A DNA stretch of 64,000 bases from Cohnella sp. WQ 127256 (lineage in GTDB: Bacteria; Bacillota; Bacilli; Paenibacillales; Paenibacillaceae): positions 1 to 64,000 of the forward strand of contig NZ_JAMZCY010000007.1 of assembly GCF_024519285.1 (NCBI RefSeq). The letters run 5' to 3'. The notes under the pieces were generated by a model. It was not told the origin of the DNA. It saw only the letters and a program-made list of their open reading frames with translations, and did not search any database. The position numbers and the translations under genes were made by a program. Within the stretch, counting starts at the first letter, position 1. Each line of letters begins with the position of its first letter. Shown here one piece after another: positions 37,309 through 46,262 of this stretch.

Positions 37309-39550
37309 TCTCTGGCATTATCTCATCATTGAATGGAAGCTGTTATTCCGCGGGCCTATGTTCTGGATCGTATGTGCCTTGAGCGGTGGAATGTTTCTTT
37401 TGTTCTCATCGGAATATGATTACCATTCCAATATCGGCAAATTTGCGATGCAGCAGAGTTTATTTCTAGTGATTATATTTCTAATGGGTCCTTTAATTGC
37501 TATACACATTGCCAGAAGGGACTTTATGACGAAGAACGATCTATTGCTTGATGCTCTACCCACCCGTTATTGGCAGCTTCAGACGGCGAAGATAGCTGGG
37601 TTAGCGATCCCACTCTCCATCATCACGCTTTTGCCAGCTGCTATTTTCACGGTACATGTCTTCCAGAACGGTATTCCCTTATACATTGCTGCTAAGGGCA
37701 TTGCTGTATTAGTATCCGCAATTATTCCGGTCTGCTTTTCCGTCATTATTGGATTTATAATCGCTACACTATCTCGCAAACGTTGGATATATGTGGTCGG
37801 CATTGTTGGATTTCTGGCATCAGCCTACCTATTTCAACTGTTCGTGTTCAAAGCTTTTCCACACATCTGGATGCGGCTATTTGACTTCGCTCAGATGGAT
37901 ACTTTCCGCTCCGAGTTGTATTCTGTGCAATGGGGTTTTACGCATGACATTACCTTTTGGCTCCATAGGCTAATTTATGCGAGTAGTGTAATTGTAGCTT
38001 ACTTAGCTTATTTGCTAATCGGAATGCGCCGTCGCAAGGAAAACCAGGGCAGAAGAAAAATATATGGTTTAGCAGCATTGATGTTAACGATATCTATCGT
38101 ATCGATTACGTTATATATGCAGATTTCTTTGGATCGAATGGCATTTATAAATGCGGAAAAGAGCTTCTATTACGCCACTTACGAGGAAAGCACTTATGAT
38201 AATCAGGGAAAACGATTAGTGTCAGAGAAGGATCAACTTGAGTTGGATAACGCAGAGGAGTATGCAGGGCTTATCGCTGACCGTTATACTTTATCCCTCT
38301 ATCCAGAGAATGGTCATCACTTGAAGGTTGAGGCTCTTGTCGAGCTATCTAATGGAACGAAGCAATCCCTCAAGAGATTTCCTATGACTTTGAAGCATTA
38401 CTTCAATGTGGAGTCAGTTCGGGTAAACGGAGAGACTGCTCGTTATGAATGGGAGCTTAATCGTGATTATATTTGGGTCACGCCAGCTACGGTGTTGTCC
38501 GCAGGTGAGAGGGCGTCAATAGAAATAATATATCGTGGGAAAGTTGATGAATGGCGTTATGAGCCGAATTATGATGTTGGAGTCTATTGGAGGCAGGCGT
38601 TCGTGGACGATGAGCAACTGTACTTGCCTGGACGGGCAGGTTGGTTTCCTTTTCCCGGAATGCAACAGTTGACTCGTTATGATAAGATCTATTTCGCTTC
38701 AAGCAATGGAGGACGAAAGGGGTATTCCCATTTAATAGATGAGAACTTTGCGCTTCCTCCTGCAGAATATAACGTTAATATCATTAGCGATAAACCGCTC
38801 AAAATGCTACCCGTTGTCGGGTCGATGAATCAGACTTCTAGTCGTGATGGCTTATATCGGACAGAGCTATACGCTGAGAAGTCACCTGGCTTTACGATCC
38901 TGTCAGGTCCGATGAAGTTGATTACTTCCCGGAGTGGCGGGTATGAATTCACTATAGCTATGGACCAGTACGCAACAGTGGATAATGAGCAAAATTCAAA
39001 GGCGTCCCTTGTCAGGCTTACAGATAGAACATTACAGTTATTTAAGGAGTTATGGCCGGAGAATACCGCACATCATCAATCTCTTACACATTCCGTAACG
39101 ATGATGAAGAAAGAGTATTTTCAGTCAGATCTGAACCTAAATTTCAGGGATTTAGTAACGAATGCGGATGGAATTGCTACTTTGCCGTTTGATTTTAATC
39201 TGCCTCGATACGATGAAGGTGATCAGAATTGGTGGGTAACAATGTTGTTCGAGAGCCATGTTGATGATACAAATTACGCAAGGTTTCGTTTTTATGAGCT
39301 TCTCTCATCCTATCTCGGTCAATCATTAACTGAAAAGAATGGCCAGCCCTTGATGATAGATCGCTACAATGGTCCAAACAATTCCGACTTCGAGCATTTG
39401 AATCGAATATACGAGCAATCCTCCGAGCAAGAATTTAAGCAATTCATTAAAGACTATTACAACTTCATCAGTAAGATTGAATCTGACGATGTCGATCTGA
39501 TTAGACAAGAGGAGGAGTTTCTTAAAGCAAGAGCGGGTGAATCAAGGTGA
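37301..39550 (+). CDS. ABC permease with extracytoplasmic M1-peptidase-like domain, probably inactive
   Basis: 749 residues from ATG 37301 (overlapping the upstream TAA, GGGTGGT 7 nt before). About seven membrane helices in residues 10-280 (FWIVCALSGGMFLLF, SLFLVIIFLMGPLIAIHI, IPLSIITLLPAAIFTV, VLVSAIIPVCFSVIIGF, YVVGIVGFLASAYLF, VIVAYLAYLLIG, GLAALMLTISIVSITLY). The remaining ~460 residues face outward and resemble M1 aminopeptidases: beta-rich part with VTPATVLSAGERASIEIIYRG and LPGRAGWFPFPGMQ, then a helical part. At the place of HExxHQWW the sequence reads DEGDQNWW (638-645), so both zinc His are missing. Substrate unknown. Confidence 0.75.
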   Translation: MRNLWHYLIIEWKLLFRGPMFWIVCALSGGMFLLFSSEYDYHSNIGKFAMQQSLFLVIIFLMGPLIAIHIARRDFMTKNDLLLDALPTRYWQLQTAKIAGLAIPLSIITLLPAAIFTVHVFQNGIPLYIAAKGIAVLVSAIIPVCFSVIIGFIIATLSRKRWIYVVGIVGFLASAYLFQLFVFKAFPHIWMRLFDFAQMDTFRSELYSVQWGFTHDITFWLHRLIYASSVIVAYLAYLLIGMRRRKENQGRRKIYGLAALMLTISIVSITLYMQISLDRMAFINAEKSFYYATYEESTYDNQGKRLVSEKDQLELDNAEEYAGLIADRYTLSLYPENGHHLKVEALVELSNGTKQSLKRFPMTLKHYFNVESVRVNGETARYEWELNRDYIWVTPATVLSAGERASIEIIYRGKVDEWRYEPNYDVGVYWRQAFVDDEQLYLPGRAGWFPFPGMQQLTRYDKIYFASSNGGRKGYSHLIDENFALPPAEYNVNIISDKPLKMLPVVGSMNQTSSRDGLYRTELYAEKSPGFTILSGPMKLITSRSGGYEFTIAMDQYATVDNEQNSKASLVRLTDRTLQLFKELWPENTAHHQSLTHSVTMMKKEYFQSDLNLNFRDLVTNADGIATLPFDFNLPRYDEGDQNWWVTMLFESHVDDTNYARFRFYELLSSYLGQSLTEKNGQPLMIDRYNGPNNSDFEHLNRIYEQSSEQEFKQFIKDYYNFISKIESDDVDLIRQEEEFLKARAGESR

Positions 39551-40233
39551 ACGTCTTCATGCGGAGGATGTTTTATTCCGGTAAACTAATGTTGTCTGGA
39601 TATTTATACGGTGCATTCATTTTACTGTTTGGATTACTTTTTATACTCGTGAATATGGAGTCATGGGAAATCGCCCAAGCAAACGTAGCTTCTATTATTA
39701 CGATACTCATGATTGGGTTGCCGCTCTTTAATATCCTTCTATTTACGAATCTGTTCGCGGAAGATATGGAGGAGCGGGCTCTCGACCTCGTTTTTACTTA
39801 TCCACATAGAGCTCACTATTTGTTGTTAGAAAGAATCGTGTTTGCCTTGATCATCGCTACGATTGCATTTGGTTTGAGTCTATTAACGGCTCACTTCACA
39901 TTGCTGCACTTGAGTTATGAGAATCTGTGGGAGATAACTAAGCGAGTTGTACCTGTTAATGCGTACTTGTCTGGTCTATCTCTGTTGTTAAGTCTGATAG
40001 GCAGGAACGTTCTGATTGGACTGGGTGCGGGAATCAGTTACTGGTTGTTGGAGTTGATGACAATGGGGAAATGGACTCGCGCCTTACATCTCTTCCAAGG
40101 GATTTGGCCCACGCAGGCGGTAACCTTGGACAACAATGGTTTGTTCTTATTGTTTGGATCTATGGGGTGGCTGGCAGGTAGCATCATCTTGTTTACCGTT
40201 GGCAAAAGAAGGATGATTAGCAATCTACTCTAG
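39547..40233 (+). CDS. ABC-2 type membrane protein
   Basis: 228 residues from GTG 39547, which overlaps the upstream TGA. Six hydrophobic segments (YLYGAFILLFGLLFILV, ASIITILMIGLPLFNILL, IVFALIIATIAFGLSLL, AYLSGLSLLLSLIGRNVLIGLGAGISY, FLLFGSMGWLAGSIILF) with the FAEDMEERALDLVFTYPHRAHYLLLERI loop common in ABC-2 permeases. Probably pairs with the permease just upstream. The next gene follows after 15 bp. Confidence 0.75.
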   Translation: MNVFMRRMFYSGKLMLSGYLYGAFILLFGLLFILVNMESWEIAQANVASIITILMIGLPLFNILLFTNLFAEDMEERALDLVFTYPHRAHYLLLERIVFALIIATIAFGLSLLTAHFTLLHLSYENLWEITKRVVPVNAYLSGLSLLLSLIGRNVLIGLGAGISYWLLELMTMGKWTRALHLFQGIWPTQAVTLDNNGLFLLFGSMGWLAGSIILFTVGKRRMISNLL

Positions 40234-40248
40234 AGGGGAGCTGTCGTA

Positions 40249-40803
40249 TTGACGGATGAACAATTGTTGATTCAATTGAAGGACGTTAATCCGGCAGCGC
40301 TGGAGACGTTAATCTATCGCTATCATGCCCCGATATACGCTTATATCTCGAGGCTAGTGCGGAATCCGCATATCGCGGAGGACCTTACCCAAGAGTGCTT
40401 CACGCGGATTTGTCTCGCTGTAAGAGACGGGCGTTTGCCCGTCTCAATTCGCCCATGGATCTATCGGATTGCCACGAATTTGTGCAAAGATTTGTGGAAG
40501 AAAGCTTCTCATCGCAATGAAGTTCCTACGGATGAGCAAGAGTTATCGACTAAGCCAGATCGCGATACGGTGTCTTCCATCTTGATTCGTCAATGGGAAC
40601 GGGAGGAAGTGATCTCGGCCCTTGCTCAGTTAAGTGAGGATAGCCGACAAATTGTGGTGCTGCGATATTATCAGGATTTGAAGCTACAAGAAATTTCGGA
40701 AATTGTTGATATGCCCTTAAGTACAGTCAAATCTAAGCTCTATCAAGCGTTGAGGAAGATGGCGCGAATACTTGAAGAGAAGGAGGTAGCCCGCAGTGGA
40801 TGA
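40249..40803 (+). CDS. ECF-family RNA polymerase sigma factor
   Basis: 184 residues from TTG 40249, with AGGGGAG at 40234-40240. Region 2 is YRYHAPIYAYISRLVRNPHIAEDLTQECF followed by IRPWIYRIATNLCKDLWKK; region 4 is LSEDSRQIVVLRYYQDLKLQEISEIVDMPLSTVKSKLYQALRKM. There is no region 1 or 3, as in ECF sigma factors. It lies in the middle of an ABC transporter operon, and its end overlaps the next membrane protein gene by 8 nt, which suggests that neighbour controls it. A candidate target promoter lies at 36344. Confidence 0.92.
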   Translation: MTDEQLLIQLKDVNPAALETLIYRYHAPIYAYISRLVRNPHIAEDLTQECFTRICLAVRDGRLPVSIRPWIYRIATNLCKDLWKKASHRNEVPTDEQELSTKPDRDTVSSILIRQWEREEVISALAQLSEDSRQIVVLRYYQDLKLQEISEIVDMPLSTVKSKLYQALRKMARILEEKEVARSG

Positions 40804-41743
40804 GAAGCTAAGGAAGATCCTAAATGAATTAGCAGACGAAGATCGCGAAGGGAGCGACGATGAGGGATCAACCACATCACAATCGTTCATCCGCCTGGGT
40901 GAGTTGATGCCTCGTTTTACAGCGCCTGAACCGACTTCGCTACACACGACTGCTCTTATCGATAAGCTCCTCCCTTTGCTGGATAATAAGCATGTCGATG
41001 TGGAGCAGGGAGTTAACGCTCGGACACCTCGATTTGCCGAAGTCATGGATCGCGAAGGAAGAGGACACTCCGGCACAACGGTTAGTCGATTATTTCGATT
41101 GATGATGCCCCAACTACTAATTCTATCCCCTTGGTTCTGGGTAGGCTCCCTGCTTGCCGTGGGAATTAGCCTTATGCTGATGTTGAGTCCGCAACAACCA
41201 TTCGGCTTCGCAGGCTCCACGAATCCCATCGTGCTGATGGCTCCGTTATTGTCATTGCTCGGCATTTCTTATTCCTGTAGGTCTTATGGAACGCCGATGT
41301 TTGAATTGGAGATGTCATTTCCACTCACTCCTTCACAATGGTTAACGGGGAAAATAGCGATGATCCTATGTTGCTACTTGATTTTGTTTGCGCTGGCTAG
41401 TGGGGTTCTCGCTTGGAATGAGGGCATCGCGATCATTCCGTTTACAATCAGTTGGCTTATCCCGTTGTGCCTCTATAGCTTATTAACGCTCGCTTTGATG
41501 CTTCGATTCGGGACGCTGACAGCGACCTTTACTATGGTTGGTTTCTGGCTAATGCAATTTATCTTTGGCGAGGGAATGGGCGCTTTCTATTTCCTAGGAG
41601 ACACTAGTTTCGAGCAGTGGTTATCCAGCAAAGTGGTGGGGGCAATCGTAAGTGTGGTTGTGGCCGCGTATGTGATCTTTCGTTTGCGCCGGGATCAAGG
41701 AATAGCCGTATCGGCGACCCAGACAGAGAGTTGGCGAATATGA
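40796..41743 (+). CDS. Membrane protein coupled to the ECF sigma factor (permease and possible anti-sigma)
   Basis: 315 residues from GTG 40796, with GAAGGAGG at 40781-40788. The first ~100 residues are soluble and acidic; then about six membrane helices follow (LLILSPWFWVGSLLAVGISLMLML, PIVLMAPLLSLLGISY, MILCCYLILFALASGVLAW, FTISWLIPLCLYSLLTLALML, VVGAIVSVVVAAYVIF). The membrane part and the SFPLTPSQWLTGKIAMI loop suit an ABC-2 permease; the position directly after a sigma gene and the cytoplasmic N-terminus suit an anti-sigma factor. Either or both roles remain inference. No zinc-binding HxxxCxxC motif is present. ATGA overlap with the next gene. Confidence 0.65.
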   Translation: MDEKLRKILNELADEDREGSDDEGSTTSQSFIRLGELMPRFTAPEPTSLHTTALIDKLLPLLDNKHVDVEQGVNARTPRFAEVMDREGRGHSGTTVSRLFRLMMPQLLILSPWFWVGSLLAVGISLMLMLSPQQPFGFAGSTNPIVLMAPLLSLLGISYSCRSYGTPMFELEMSFPLTPSQWLTGKIAMILCCYLILFALASGVLAWNEGIAIIPFTISWLIPLCLYSLLTLALMLRFGTLTATFTMVGFWLMQFIFGEGMGAFYFLGDTSFEQWLSSKVVGAIVSVVVAAYVIFRLRRDQGIAVSATQTESWRI

Positions 41744-42660
41744 TTCATCTCAAGCTAGATGACGTTACTTATAAGTATCCACATGAAGGGGCTCGCACTG
41801 TCCGGATCGCAGACTTAACACTTACACCTGGACTTTACTATCTATATGGAGCCAATGGAAGCGGAAAGACTATGTTACTAAAGGGTTTGGCAGGCTTACT
41901 TACTCCAGCGAAAGGCATTGTTAAATTGCACAGAGGAAATCAAGCCTTAGACGTAGCACAATATAAATGGCATATGGGTTATTGTCCACAGGAATATGCT
42001 TTATTAGAGAGTTTAACGGTGTATGCATATTTGAAGTATATTGCAAAGATGCGCTTTATTCCCAATCAACTTATCCCCTCCAGAATCGATGAGCTGTTGG
42101 ATACTTTTCAGTTAAAGAGCATGGCGAGACAGAAGATAGACAGCTTATCCATTGGCCAGAAAAAACGAATACTATTACTGCAAGCATTGCTTGCAGATCC
42201 AGATTTGCTGCTGCTGGATGAACCGCTCGCCCATACGGATTTGCATGAATACAATATGCTTAGCCGGTTGCTTGCTAGCGAGGAAGGTGAGCGCATTATC
42301 ATTGCCTCAGACCATCCTATAAGCCGGCAAATGGATATCTCTTGCCGAATTCTTTTTATATCCGAAGGACAGTTAAAAGGTCCTTATGATTCCGAACAAT
42401 TGAAAGCTTCATTGGACAATCGGATTGTCACCTGCAGGATCCCTACTACCCGCTGGCGTGAGCAGTTGGAGAAAATGAGCCGAGTGTGTTCCATATTGTC
42501 GTTAAAGCATGGTCCAGAAGAGGTAATCTTTCGGGTCTATTTGCACGCCGGAAAGACTAGTGGAAGTGTCCCGTTTCTTGCTAATGTTGAAATTACGACG
42601 ATGGAGGATGTTTATCTTTGTTTTCAAATTCCATCGGTAAGGGACAATATGTTACGATGA
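41740..42660 (+). CDS. Second ABC transporter ATP-binding protein of the operon
   Basis: 306 residues from ATG 41740, overlapping the upstream TGA; a longer frame from 41617 runs over the upstream gene and is rejected. Walker A GANGSGKT, signature LSIGQKKRILLLQALL (one change from LSGGQ), Walker B LLLLDEPLAHTDLHE and switch His in IASDHPIS. The last ~80 residues have no recognised motif. It probably works with the membrane protein just upstream. Confidence 0.9.
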   Translation: MIHLKLDDVTYKYPHEGARTVRIADLTLTPGLYYLYGANGSGKTMLLKGLAGLLTPAKGIVKLHRGNQALDVAQYKWHMGYCPQEYALLESLTVYAYLKYIAKMRFIPNQLIPSRIDELLDTFQLKSMARQKIDSLSIGQKKRILLLQALLADPDLLLLDEPLAHTDLHEYNMLSRLLASEEGERIIIASDHPISRQMDISCRILFISEGQLKGPYDSEQLKASLDNRIVTCRIPTTRWREQLEKMSRVCSILSLKHGPEEVIFRVYLHAGKTSGSVPFLANVEITTMEDVYLCFQIPSVRDNMLR

Positions 42661-42708
42661 TGGCATCGGCTGTAATACCGAATTATGGAATGAAGGCAGG
42701 GAATTAGC

Positions 42709-43341
42709 ATGCTTGCACGTTATGCAACAGTAAGACAATATGGCTCACAAGAAATTGTCATTAAAAAATCACGCTTTATCGGGCACGCGAAGCCTGTGGA
42801 GTCCGATGAAGAAGCGGTTGCTTTCATAGAGGAATTAAAGAAGAAGTATTGGGATGCCACACACAACTGTTCTGCCTACATGGTCGGAGAACGGGATCAA
42901 TTCCAGAAAGCACTGGATGATGGAGAACCGAGCGGTACTGCGGGTAAACCGATCCTGGAAGTGATCAAGAACCGTGGTTTGAAAAATGTCGTTGTCGTCG
43001 TGACCCGTTATTTCGGCGGAATTATGTTAGGTGCAGGCGGGTTAGTACGTGCCTATACGGATGGAGCTGTGGCTGGTCTCGATGCTGCTGAACCGATTGT
43101 GAAGGTGTTGCATCGGGAAGTTATCGTGGATGTAGACTATACATGGTACGGCAAACTAGAAAATGAGCTACGGGGAAGAGGATTCAGGGTCGGTGAGGTT
43201 TCGTTCACGGATCGGGTGCTGGTGAGATGTCTTCCAGAAGCCGGAGAGGCGGAGCGGTTCCAAGCTTGGATTACGGATGTTACGCAAGGACAGGCAATCC
43301 TTTCGCTTGGCTCCGAGCAATATTTTATTGAAGGAGAATAG
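42709..43341 (+). CDS. YigZ/IMPACT family protein
   Basis: 210 residues. The N-terminal UPF0029/IMPACT domain has KKSRFIGHAKPVESDEEA, CSAYMVGERDQFQKALDDGEPSGTAGKPILEV and VVVTRYFGGIMLGAGGLVRAYTDG; the C-terminal DUF1949 domain includes YTWYGKLENELRGRGFRV. Related to B. subtilis YvyE. The biochemical role is not settled. GCAGGGAATTAGC lies before the ATG. No partner genes. Confidence 0.93.
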   Translation: MLARYATVRQYGSQEIVIKKSRFIGHAKPVESDEEAVAFIEELKKKYWDATHNCSAYMVGERDQFQKALDDGEPSGTAGKPILEVIKNRGLKNVVVVVTRYFGGIMLGAGGLVRAYTDGAVAGLDAAEPIVKVLHREVIVDVDYTWYGKLENELRGRGFRVGEVSFTDRVLVRCLPEAGEAERFQAWITDVTQGQAILSLGSEQYFIEGE

Positions 43342-43441
43342 TTTAATAATCTGCAATAGGGACACTTCACCATCCATAAGCTTTTCGAATAGGTTACATT
43401 AGATTTTGTAATAAAAAGGCGATTGTACCGTAGCTTTTTCA

Positions 43442-43500
43442 TTGACGGGGGATGCCTTTTTCTGTTAAAGTGATAATACCAACTAAGTTAATAGGAATTA
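43442..43500 (+). promoter_or_regulatory. cys promoter with CymR-like site
   Basis: TTGACG (43442-43447), 18 nt, TAAAGT (43466-43471) form a plausible promoter. Immediately downstream, 43474-43500 is a 27-bp element beginning TAATACC and ending ATAGGAATTA, which resembles the CymR box of Bacillus and Staphylococcus (recalled, ends in GGAATTA). A repressor there would cover the transcription start. Confidence 0.4.
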
Positions 43501-43539
43501 TATTATATAGCTCTCAAGCTTCGGGAGGTACACGTCAAC

Positions 43540-44355
43540 GTGAGTTCCATGCTACAGGGTCGCTGGTGGAGTTGGGGATTTCGCAGCGCCGTCATGCTTT
43601 ATTTTGTTGTATTAATTATATTTCCTATTTTCGGTATTTATGGGCAATCCTTATCCTCGGGTTGGTCTGCTTTCGCAGATAATATTACGGAGCCATTAGC
43701 CTGGAAAGCTGTACTATTGACGATCAAGTTAGCTCTTATTACAACGATTATTAATGCACTGGTTGGAACGATGTCGGCTTGGGTGTTAATCCGTTATCGA
43801 TTTCCAGGACGACGTCTGTTGAACAGCTTAGTAGATTTGCCGTTTGCTCTCCCGACAGCAGTAGTCGGTCTCATGATTTTGTTGCTCTTGGGTCCTCACA
43901 GCTTAGTGGGGGAATGGGCTGAGAAGCTCGGTTTCACCATTTTGTTTCATCAGCCTGCAATTATTATTGCAATGGTGTTCGTGACGTTTCCGTTTGTTAT
44001 CCGTGCGGTTCAACCTCTATTGGAGGAAATGGAAACTTCAGATGAGGAAGCAGCCTATACATTAGGCGCATCTAGAGCGACAACCTTCTGGCGAGTGATT
44101 CTGCCGAATATGCTTCCGGGTATATTGAGCGGAGCGATGCTAGCCTTCTCCAGGGCTCTAGCCGAATTTGGAGCAGTCGTGCTTGTAGCGGGTAATATCC
44201 CGGGTAAAACCTTGATTGCATCTGTTTATATTTTCGGTGAAATCGAGAGTGACAATACCTTAGGTGCCACCGCAGTCAGTGTTATGCTGCTGACGATCTC
44301 CTTCCTAATCTTATGGACGGTTAATTACGTGCAGATGAGGAGGAAGAACGGATGA
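43540..44355 (+). CDS. cysT: Sulfate/thiosulfate ABC permease CysT
   Basis: 271 residues from GTG 43540, GGGAGG at 43522-43527; an ATG nine nt later is an alternative. Six membrane helices with the PTAVVGLMILLLLGPHSLVG region and EAA loop DEEAAYTLGASRATTFWRVILPNMLPGILSG. With CysW it forms the channel of the sulfate importer. The last codon overlaps cysW by an ATGA. Confidence 0.93.
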   Translation: MSSMLQGRWWSWGFRSAVMLYFVVLIIFPIFGIYGQSLSSGWSAFADNITEPLAWKAVLLTIKLALITTIINALVGTMSAWVLIRYRFPGRRLLNSLVDLPFALPTAVVGLMILLLLGPHSLVGEWAEKLGFTILFHQPAIIIAMVFVTFPFVIRAVQPLLEEMETSDEEAAYTLGASRATTFWRVILPNMLPGILSGAMLAFSRALAEFGAVVLVAGNIPGKTLIASVYIFGEIESDNTLGATAVSVMLLTISFLILWTVNYVQMRRKNG

Positions 44356-45149
44356 GACGCTTATGGATTGGTTTAACCGTTGTATTATTCGGTTTATTGC
44401 TCATCGTGCCAGTAGTACGAATTATTATGGGGGCTTTTAATGAGGGCTGGCGTGGATTTTCGGATGGATTGTCAAGACCTGAAACCCTTCATGCCTTATT
44501 CGTGACAAGTATGATTGTCGTGATCGTTACCGTTGTGAATACAGTATTCGGAGTCATGATGTCTCTCTATTTAGTAAGGGCAACTTGGCTCGGGAAACGC
44601 ATTAAACAATTACTCAACAGCATCGTGGATTTGCCCTTCGCGGTATCACCCGTTATTGGCGGATTAATGATTGTACTGCTGCTTGGACCAGAAACAGCGC
44701 TTGGCGCTTTGTTCAACAGTGCAGGAGTTGATATCGTATATGCTATACCAGGTATGATTATCGCGACTTTATTCGTAACTTTTCCTTTAATTGTCCGCGA
44801 GGTCATGCCCGTGCTTCAAGAAATCGGAAATGCGCAGGAAGAAGCGGCATCCACACTAGGTGCAAGTGCTTGGACGACTTTCTGGCGAGTGACATGGCCT
44901 TCCATCCAATGGAGTGTCGTTTACGGAGTCGTACTTACGGTTGCTCGGTCTCTTGGTGAATTCGGCGCCGTACTTGTTGTATCCGGTAATATTTTATTCA
45001 AAACACAGACGGCGACGACTCTCGTCTATCAAGATGTCGAGAACTTTAATCTGACCGCCGCTAATTCTATTGCCTTAGTTCTCGCAGCAGGATCGGTAAC
45101 ATTACTGCTGTTCATGGAATGGGCTAAATCGAGAAGGGAAGTGCACTGA
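44352..45149 (+). CDS. cysW: Sulfate/thiosulfate ABC permease CysW
   Basis: 265 residues. VSPVIGGLMIVLLLGPETALG and the EAA loop QEEAASTLGASAWTTFWRVTWPSIQWSVVYG match CysW. Six membrane helices. Starts in the cysT stop codon; cysA starts one base after its stop, so the three are translated together. Confidence 0.93.
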   Translation: MRRLWIGLTVVLFGLLLIVPVVRIIMGAFNEGWRGFSDGLSRPETLHALFVTSMIVVIVTVVNTVFGVMMSLYLVRATWLGKRIKQLLNSIVDLPFAVSPVIGGLMIVLLLGPETALGALFNSAGVDIVYAIPGMIIATLFVTFPLIVREVMPVLQEIGNAQEEAASTLGASAWTTFWRVTWPSIQWSVVYGVVLTVARSLGEFGAVLVVSGNILFKTQTATTLVYQDVENFNLTAANSIALVLAAGSVTLLLFMEWAKSRREVH

Positions 45150-45150
45150 G

Positions 45151-46215
45151 ATGCATATCGAGGTCAGCGGATTATATAAGAAATTCGGAGATTTTCAAGC
45201 AGTCACGGACGTTAACTTCGAGATTGAGAAAGGCCAATTGATCGGCTTGCTTGGTCCAAGTGGTGGTGGTAAAACATCGATTCTTCGCATGCTTGCAGGC
45301 CTGGAATCCGTTGACAAGGGAGATATTGTATTTCATGGCAAGCGTGTCAATGATCTTCCTCCACAGGAGAGAGGCATTGGCTTCGTATTCCAGAACTATG
45401 CTTTGTTCAAGCACATGACAGTCGAGGGCAATATTGCGTTCGGACTGGAAGTTAAGAAGTGGTCGAAAGCAAAGATTAAAGACCGTGTAGCTGAGTTAGT
45501 CGAATTGACGGGCTTATCCGGCTTCGAGAAGCGTTATCCGCATCAGTTATCGGGTGGGCAACGTCAACGTGTGGCTTTCGCTCGTGCCTTAGCTCCAGAG
45601 CCACAGCTGCTGTTGCTCGATGAGCCGTTCGCTGCGATTGATGCGAAGATTCGCCATGAGCTGCGGTCTTGGTTGCGTGATATGATCGACCGCTTGGGGA
45701 TCACATCTATCTTCGTTACGCACGATCAGGACGAAGCGATCGAGGTAGCCGATCAAATCATGATCATTAACAAAGGGCGCCTAGAGCAAAAAGGCACACC
45801 GTGGGAAATTTATAAAAACCCGCAATCTCCTTTCGTTGCGGAGTTTATCGGGGAATCTACAATTGTAGAAGATGCTTCATCCTTGCGGGGATTCGGCAAT
45901 GCTTCTGATTGGCCGGGAACGAAAGCCCTAATACGGCCGGAATACGTGGAAGTGGGCAAACCGTCTGATTTCAAGCTGCTGTCAGCTACAGAATCTGGTC
46001 GCGTTCGTCATGTCCATTTTCGCGGAAGCGAGTGGCTGGTCGAGGTCGAAGTGGGATCAACTCGCCTCGTGACTTATCGATCGCTAGAGAAGGAAATTGT
46101 TCATCCAGGTGACGAGGTTCAAGTGCTTATCCATCGCGCCTATTTGTTTAATAATAACGATAGCTGGATCATGGAAAACAAGCTGAAGGAAGATCCGATG
46201 CCCGTTCATATTTAA
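45151..46215 (+). CDS. cysA: Sulfate/thiosulfate import ATPase CysA
   Basis: 354 residues. Walker A GPSGGGKTS, Q-loop FVFQNYALFKHMTV, signature LSGGQRQRVAFARAL, Walker B LLLLDEPFAAIDAKIR and switch His in FVTHDQDEA. The C-terminal ~110 residues are the TOBE-type regulatory domain (GTKALIRPEYVEVG, VRHVHFRGSEWLVEVEVG). Third gene of the cys operon. Confidence 0.94.
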   Translation: MHIEVSGLYKKFGDFQAVTDVNFEIEKGQLIGLLGPSGGGKTSILRMLAGLESVDKGDIVFHGKRVNDLPPQERGIGFVFQNYALFKHMTVEGNIAFGLEVKKWSKAKIKDRVAELVELTGLSGFEKRYPHQLSGGQRQRVAFARALAPEPQLLLLDEPFAAIDAKIRHELRSWLRDMIDRLGITSIFVTHDQDEAIEVADQIMIINKGRLEQKGTPWEIYKNPQSPFVAEFIGESTIVEDASSLRGFGNASDWPGTKALIRPEYVEVGKPSDFKLLSATESGRVRHVHFRGSEWLVEVEVGSTRLVTYRSLEKEIVHPGDEVQVLIHRAYLFNNNDSWIMENKLKEDPMPVHI

Positions 46216-46262
46216 CGTAATGACAGGTCGGGAGCCTTCGTGGGCACCGTGGGAGGAAAGCA

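Noticed and set aside
40717..41265. 182-codon minus-strand frame across the sigma and membrane protein genes
   Set aside because: Antisense to two genes with clear family features; Ser/Arg-rich and without ribosome binding site.
41617..41739. Longer N-terminus for the second ABC ATPase
   Set aside because: The extension overlaps the upstream membrane gene by over 120 nt, while ATG 41740 in an ATGA overlap begins exactly at the ATPase domain.
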